From positions 1 through 64,000 of the forward strand of contig CAKQEA010000005.1 in the NCBI GenBank assembly GCA_934229785.1: 64,000 nucleotides of DNA, given 5' to 3'. Below, in pieces: positions 60,802-64,000 of the stretch. Source of the DNA: an uncultured Anaeroplasmataceae bacterium. Lineage in GTDB: Bacteria; Bacillota_I; Bacilli_A; Acholeplasmatales; Anaeroplasmataceae. Each line of letters starts with the position of its first letter. The stretch's first letter is position 1. Under the pieces are notes generated by a model. It made no database searches. It was given only the letters and a program-made list of their open reading frames with translations, and was not told the DNA's origin. Both the position numbers and the translations under genes were made by a program.

Positions 60802-61989
60802 TTACCTTTTCTTTCTAAATATTATATTCTTTCCGTATTTATTTTGAAGATTTGAAATCATTTCATCTACCTTTAATTCCTTTTCCTCTTTACTCATTAC
60901 TGTAAAAAGATTATATTCTACAGGTATTTCTTCTTTTGTTAATAAGCTAGATACTCCAACACCTACAAGCCTGTAAAACTTATCCTCAATATTGTTTTCT
61001 AATAATTCCTCAACGGTTTCAAAAATCACATTAAAATCATTTGTATATTCATCAAGAGATATCTGTCTTGTGATTGTAACAAAATCACTATCTCTTAAGG
61101 TAATTGTTATAGTTTTAGTATAATAATTAGCTCTATTCATTTTTGACCATATTTCTCTAGTCATTCGTCTTAGCTCATATAAAATTTCAGCTGTTGATGA
61201 CAAAAAGACATCAAATGTAGCTGAGGTTGATATACTATTAGAATCACTATATCTATCAGGCATCACTTTATCAGATGATTTTCCAAGCACACTATTTACG
61301 ACATATTCATAGGAATTAAGGCCAATTAAATCAATTATCTTATCCATGTTATCATTATCCATAAAATCACCAATAGTATTTATTCCGCTATTAATTAAAA
61401 TTGGATACGTTTTCTTGCCAATTCCAAATATTTCCTTAACGCTTAAAGGATATAATATAGATGAAACCTCTCTTTTTCTTATTATAGTAAGTCCTAAAGG
61501 CTTTTTCATATCTGAAGCCATTTTAGCTAAAAATAAGGTTGGTGCAATTCCAATTGAGCATGACAAATCTAATTCTGCTAATAATCTTCTTTGTATTTCT
61601 TTTGCTAAAACTATCGGATGAATTTTTTTTGAAGCTTCTGTCATATCTGCATAAACCTCATCAATACTTGCTACTTCAATTAGATCAGTATATTGCTTAA
61701 TTATATTTATAAATTTATTATGATAATCTCTATAATGCTTATAATCAATATTCACAACTAACAAATCTGGCTTTATATGATATGCTTCACTTAAAGGCAT
61801 TGCTGAATGAATACCAAGCCTTCTTGCTTCATAGCTTGCTGTTGAGATTACCCCTTTGTAGGAATTTTCTCTTCCAATAGCAAAAATCTTGCCTCTTAAA
61901 GAAGGATTTAAAATGCAAGCAACTGAACAAAAAAAAGCGTTCATATCTATATGAAATATTATTTTAGCATGATTTTCTTTTTTTAGCAT
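60802..61989 (-). CDS. dinB: DNA polymerase IV (Y family)
   Basis: A 395-residue translesion polymerase. IIFHIDMNAFFCSVACILNP near residue 10 holds the first catalytic aspartate, YEARRLGIHSAMPL near 53 the finger motif, and VASIDEVYADMTE near 103 the catalytic D-E pair; SIGIAPTLFLAKMASDMKKP and the helix-hairpin-helix IFGIGKKTY follow. No clear C-terminal beta-clamp motif is recognised. GGGAAGA precedes the ATG. It is cotranscribed with the DUF6930-like gene. Confidence 0.94.
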   Translation of the reverse strand: MLKKENHAKIIFHIDMNAFFCSVACILNPSLRGKIFAIGRENSYKGVISTASYEARRLGIHSAMPLSEAYHIKPDLLVVNIDYKHYRDYHNKFINIIKQYTDLIEVASIDEVYADMTEASKKIHPIVLAKEIQRRLLAELDLSCSIGIAPTLFLAKMASDMKKPLGLTIIRKREVSSILYPLSVKEIFGIGKKTYPILINSGINTIGDFMDNDNMDKIIDLIGLNSYEYVVNSVLGKSSDKVMPDRYSDSNSISTSATFDVFLSSTAEILYELRRMTREIWSKMNRANYYTKTITITLRDSDFVTITRQISLDEYTNDFNVIFETVEELLENNIEDKFYRLVGVGVSSLLTKEEIPVEYNLFTVMSKEEKELKVDEMISNLQNKYGKNIIFRKKR

Positions 61990-62068
61990 TTTAATCTTCC
62001 CTTTTTTTATTTTTTATTATATAATAATCATGTTTATTATATCATTTTTTAATAAGTAGGTGAATACT

Positions 62069-62248
62069 GTGGCTAAAAAAAATAAGAATACATACAAACC
62101 AAAAACTGTTGAAAAGGAAAAAAAAGAAAAAACTTTTAGAAATCCAGCAAATAGTATTTGGGGACGAATTATAATAGGAATTCTAGCTTTAGCAATGTGC
62201 TTTGGTGGATTAATCACATTAATCTATTTAATAATTCAAAACAGATAA
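62069..62248 (+). CDS. Small single-pass membrane protein
   Basis: A 59-residue protein started at GTG 62069, six bases behind AGGTGA. Residues 1-33 are highly basic (AKKNKNTYKPKTVEKEKKEK), and residues 36-57 (GRIIIGILALAMCFGGLITL) are one transmembrane helix with a short polar tail. It is divergent from dinB and has its own terminator. Small proteins of this shape are common in Bacilli and mostly uncharacterised. Confidence 0.6.
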   Translation: MAKKNKNTYKPKTVEKEKKEKTFRNPANSIWGRIIIGILALAMCFGGLITLIYLIIQNR

Positions 62249-62255
62249 TTAAATT

Positions 62256-62278
62256 ACTGTAGGCCATAAGCCTACAGT
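62256..62278 (+). terminator. Terminator of the small membrane protein gene
   Basis: ACTGTAGGC / GCCTACAGT with loop CATAA, followed by ATTTTTATTTT on the plus strand. It overlaps the end of the convergent gene. Confidence 0.82.
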
Positions 62279-62847
62279 ATTTTTATTTTATATTCAAAAT
62301 TGTTTCTTTCAACCTTATAACAAGTGTTAATTAATAAGCCATTAATGATTTCATCCTTAAGCAAATAATAATATTTGCTATCATATTTTAAATTATTAAA
62401 CATTATATGAACATCTTTATCTAATCTATAAACTATTTCTCTTGAATTTATCTCTATAATAGATACTACCTTATCACAAGGCATTCCATTTAAAAAGAAG
62501 CTTTCAATTTTTTTAAAAACCTCTTCAAGACTAATATCACTATTAAATTTATATAATTTACCAAAATTAAAAGCTATTTTTTTTAGTTTATTTAAATAAT
62601 TTATATTAATAGTTAAAATATCATTAATTAATCTAGCATAGCTACATTCAACCTTATTTATTAATTCATTAAGTGAATAATGAATATTATTTAAATCAAT
62701 TTCTTCTTCAATTGGACCTAAATTACTTATGTAGCTATCATTTGAAATCATTTGCTTAAATTCATCATATATTATTAAATTTAATTCTGATTGTTTTTTA
62801 ATTTTCTTATAAAGATTATAATGAATAGGACCAAGACTTTTGCTCAT
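62272..62847 (-). CDS. Hypothetical protein of the ferredoxin-DUF438 cluster
   Basis: A 191-residue mostly helical protein that I do not recognise by name. It begins MSKSLGPIHYNLYKKIKKQ, a start I associate with Firmicutes proteins encoded beside DUF438 and DUF1858 genes, but I cannot confirm this. Its ATG overlaps the stop of the ferredoxin gene (ATGA), so it is cotranslated. No cysteine cluster or enzymatic motif is present (two or three isolated cysteines). A link to redox or nitric-oxide sensing is inferred only from its neighbours. Confidence 0.55.
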   Translation of the reverse strand: MSKSLGPIHYNLYKKIKKQSELNLIIYDEFKQMISNDSYISNLGPIEEEIDLNNIHYSLNELINKVECSYARLINDILTININYLNKLKKIAFNFGKLYKFNSDISLEEVFKKIESFFLNGMPCDKVVSIIEINSREIVYRLDKDVHIMFNNLKYDSKYYYLLKDEIINGLLINTCYKVERNNFEYKIKIL

Positions 62848-63224
62848 CTAGTTTCATCTATCTTTTCGTTTATTTTATTAATAACCTCACCAACATCAAG
62901 TCCGTGAATTAAACAAGCATCCTTAATACTTTCACCACTTGAGGCACTACACATAACACAATGCATTCCTTCATTAGCTAATATTTCAATCACATCAGGA
63001 TATTTCTCTATTATATCGCCAATAATTGAATTTTCATCTATTTTGCTATTATTTATTGAAATTGCAGCGGTTGGACAGTTATTTATTGCATCAACAATTT
63101 CACTTTCTTCTCCTTCATTATATGCAGTAGATAATCCATCACGATCAAATTTGAAAATTGATGGATGATTATCTACACATAATCCACAGCTTATACATAA
63201 ATTTTTATCAACACTAGCCTTCAT
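62844..63224 (-). CDS. 4Fe-4S ferredoxin fused to a DUF1858 domain
   Basis: A 126-residue protein. I chose ATG at 63224 behind AAGGATGAGAAGA. Residues 1-55 are a single-cluster ferredoxin with ligands in LCISCGLCV and NNCPTAAIS. Residues 62-122 are DUF1858 (IIGDIIEKYPDVIEILANEG, then MHCVMCSAS), the hybrid-cluster-associated disulfide domain with CxxC. The combination points to electron transfer in nitric oxide or redox stress metabolism. It overlaps the DUF438 gene by 11 bases. Confidence 0.85.
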   Translation of the reverse strand: MKASVDKNLCISCGLCVDNHPSIFKFDRDGLSTAYNEGEESEIVDAINNCPTAAISINNSKIDENSIIGDIIEKYPDVIEILANEGMHCVMCSASSGESIKDACLIHGLDVGEVINKINEKIDETR

Positions 63225-64000
63225 TCTTCTCATCCTTCATTAAATGTTTTTTAAAATAAGATAAGTCATATACTAATTCTATAGTTCCTATATATTCAAA
63301 GTTATCTCTTAATGCAAGATATGTAACTAAATATGGTTTATCATTTTTCATAAGAGTTACCTCTACACTATCTTTAACATTCATTTTAAACGAATCAATA
63401 ATTGATCTAACCATCGGCTCTACCTTAGGAGGATGACATGAAAATACCTCTCTGTTTAAAGCCATTAATCCTCTTTTAAAAATTTTATGTGTATCATTAA
63501 AATATCTATTAATATTTAGCTTATCAATTAGGGTTATTTCAATTGGAATTGTATTTAGCATAGTTTTCAATTCTCTATATGATAAATTTCCTGTAGGTAA
63601 TCTTACAATTTCTGTTTCATCAAGTTCAAGCTCCTCCATATTTTCAATAGCATCATCATATCTTTTATTGATAATACCAAAACATTCATCATAATCTAGG
63701 CTATCAAAATAAATTTGATACCATTCCTCTAAACTAAAATTTACAGCACAAATTGGAAACAAAATATTGTTTTCCTTATAGACCATTTCCTCTATTTTTT
63801 TAGCTATTTCCTTACCATTCAAATTATATTTTATTACTTTAGCTAATTCACTTCTTATATCATCATCAACGCTCCACATGACATTTGCAGGACCAACAAC
63901 ATTATAATTAACCTTAAGAAGGGGATATAATAAATCACCTTTTTTAGCATAATGAATTGATATATCCTTAAGCATATCTAATTTAGTATAATTAGATTTT
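63214..64000 (-). CDS. DUF438 / hemerythrin / PAS-type protein, 5' end outside window
   Basis: The frame is open to the window edge, so the visible 261 codons are a C-terminal part; an internal ATG at 63975 is not the likely start. IHYAKKGDLLYPLLK and GPANVMWSVDDDIR match the hemerythrin-like region of DUF438 proteins, with iron-ligand-type residues (H, E, D). The last 100 residues (IFKRGLMALNREVFSCHPPK...YLVTYLALRDNFEYIGTIEL) are a PAS-like domain typical of this family. It probably senses or handles oxygen or nitric oxide. It is cotranscribed with the ferredoxin-DUF1858 gene. Confidence 0.82.
   Translation of the reverse strand, partial: KSNYTKLDMLKDISIHYAKKGDLLYPLLKVNYNVVGPANVMWSVDDDIRSELAKVIKYNLNGKEIAKKIEEMVYKENNILFPICAVNFSLEEWYQIYFDSLDYDECFGIINKRYDDAIENMEELELDETEIVRLPTGNLSYRELKTMLNTIPIEITLIDKLNINRYFNDTHKIFKRGLMALNREVFSCHPPKVEPMVRSIIDSFKMNVKDSVEVTLMKNDKPYLVTYLALRDNFEYIGTIELVYDLSYFKKHLMKDEKNEG

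Overview
The window is strongly AT-rich and reads as chromosome of a low-GC Gram-positive (Firmicutes, Bacilli/Erysipelotrichia-like) bacterium. The evidence is: the dacB-less spmA-spmB-rluB block, a SpoVIF-like protein, a CarD-type regulator, RNase J, RecD2, the alaS-ruvX-yrzB operon, a CIRCE operator and strong GGAGG/GGTGAT ribosome binding sites. Trp is read from TGG and TGA is used as a stop, so the standard bacterial code applies. MurE carries the DNPR signature of the meso-diaminopimelate-adding enzyme. The SpoVIF, SpmA and SpmB relatives suggest a spore-forming lineage. The exact genus cannot be told from the sequence.

Layout. 1-10.5 kb: a partial AAA-ATPase-like gene cut by the window edge, spoVIF-like, gpsA, der, a cmk-S1 fusion, rluB, spmB, spmA, an M18 aminopeptidase and a DUF2974 hydrolase. 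10.7-12.1 kb: a broken IS1182-type transposase whose two pieces flank a 141-codon membrane-protein gene. 12.1-13.7 kb: an envelope-type operon (DUF2089 regulator, HAAS/DUF4097 protein, internally duplicated membrane protein). 14-26 kb: NUDIX hydrolase, MATE, cation/proton antiporter, htpG with a double operator, a dead-looking esterase, an SH3-C39 exoprotein, a sirtuin, proS, rnj. 26-36.5 kb: compact MurI-like protein, DEDD exonuclease, O-methyltransferase, yrzB-like, ruvX, alaS, recD2, mnmA, plsC. 36.5-40.1 kb: murD-mraY-murE. 40.2-41.7 kb: an accessory pocket between murE and udk with a small structured RNA, a mobile-element ORF, an integrase remnant and two tRNA-Lys genes, flanked by a 27-base inverted repeat. 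41.8-48.2 kb: udk, LRR protein, pseudouridine synthase, phosphoesterase, queH, carD-like, flavin reductase, CPBP protease.

48.2-50.6 kb is the most unusual region. It holds a decayed integrase with a recombination-core-like inverted repeat behind it, then a complete RNase III gene transcribed from a consensus promoter through a long structured leader. Two unrelated four-copy repeat arrays flank the RNase III gene; both have the same 19/21/21-base spacing. One lies upstream of the promoter and the other lies between the stop codon and the terminator. All of this sits at the 3' side of a tRNA-Leu gene. 50.6-64 kb: GT4 glycosyltransferase, YbhN-like flippase, argS, a membrane thioredoxin-fold protein, glgA-glgC, a solitary 5S rRNA gene with its own promoter and terminator, a CshB-like helicase, dinB, and a ferredoxin/DUF1858 plus DUF438-hemerythrin pair running off the end.

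Most of the window is housekeeping: translation, peptidoglycan precursors, tRNA modification and glycogen synthesis. Novelty is concentrated in the two accessory pockets beside tRNA genes and in several regulatory arrangements noted in the findings. Start codons were re-chosen where a clear Shine-Dalgarno lies before an internal ATG/GTG. Functions are inferred from recognisable motifs; no database search was run.
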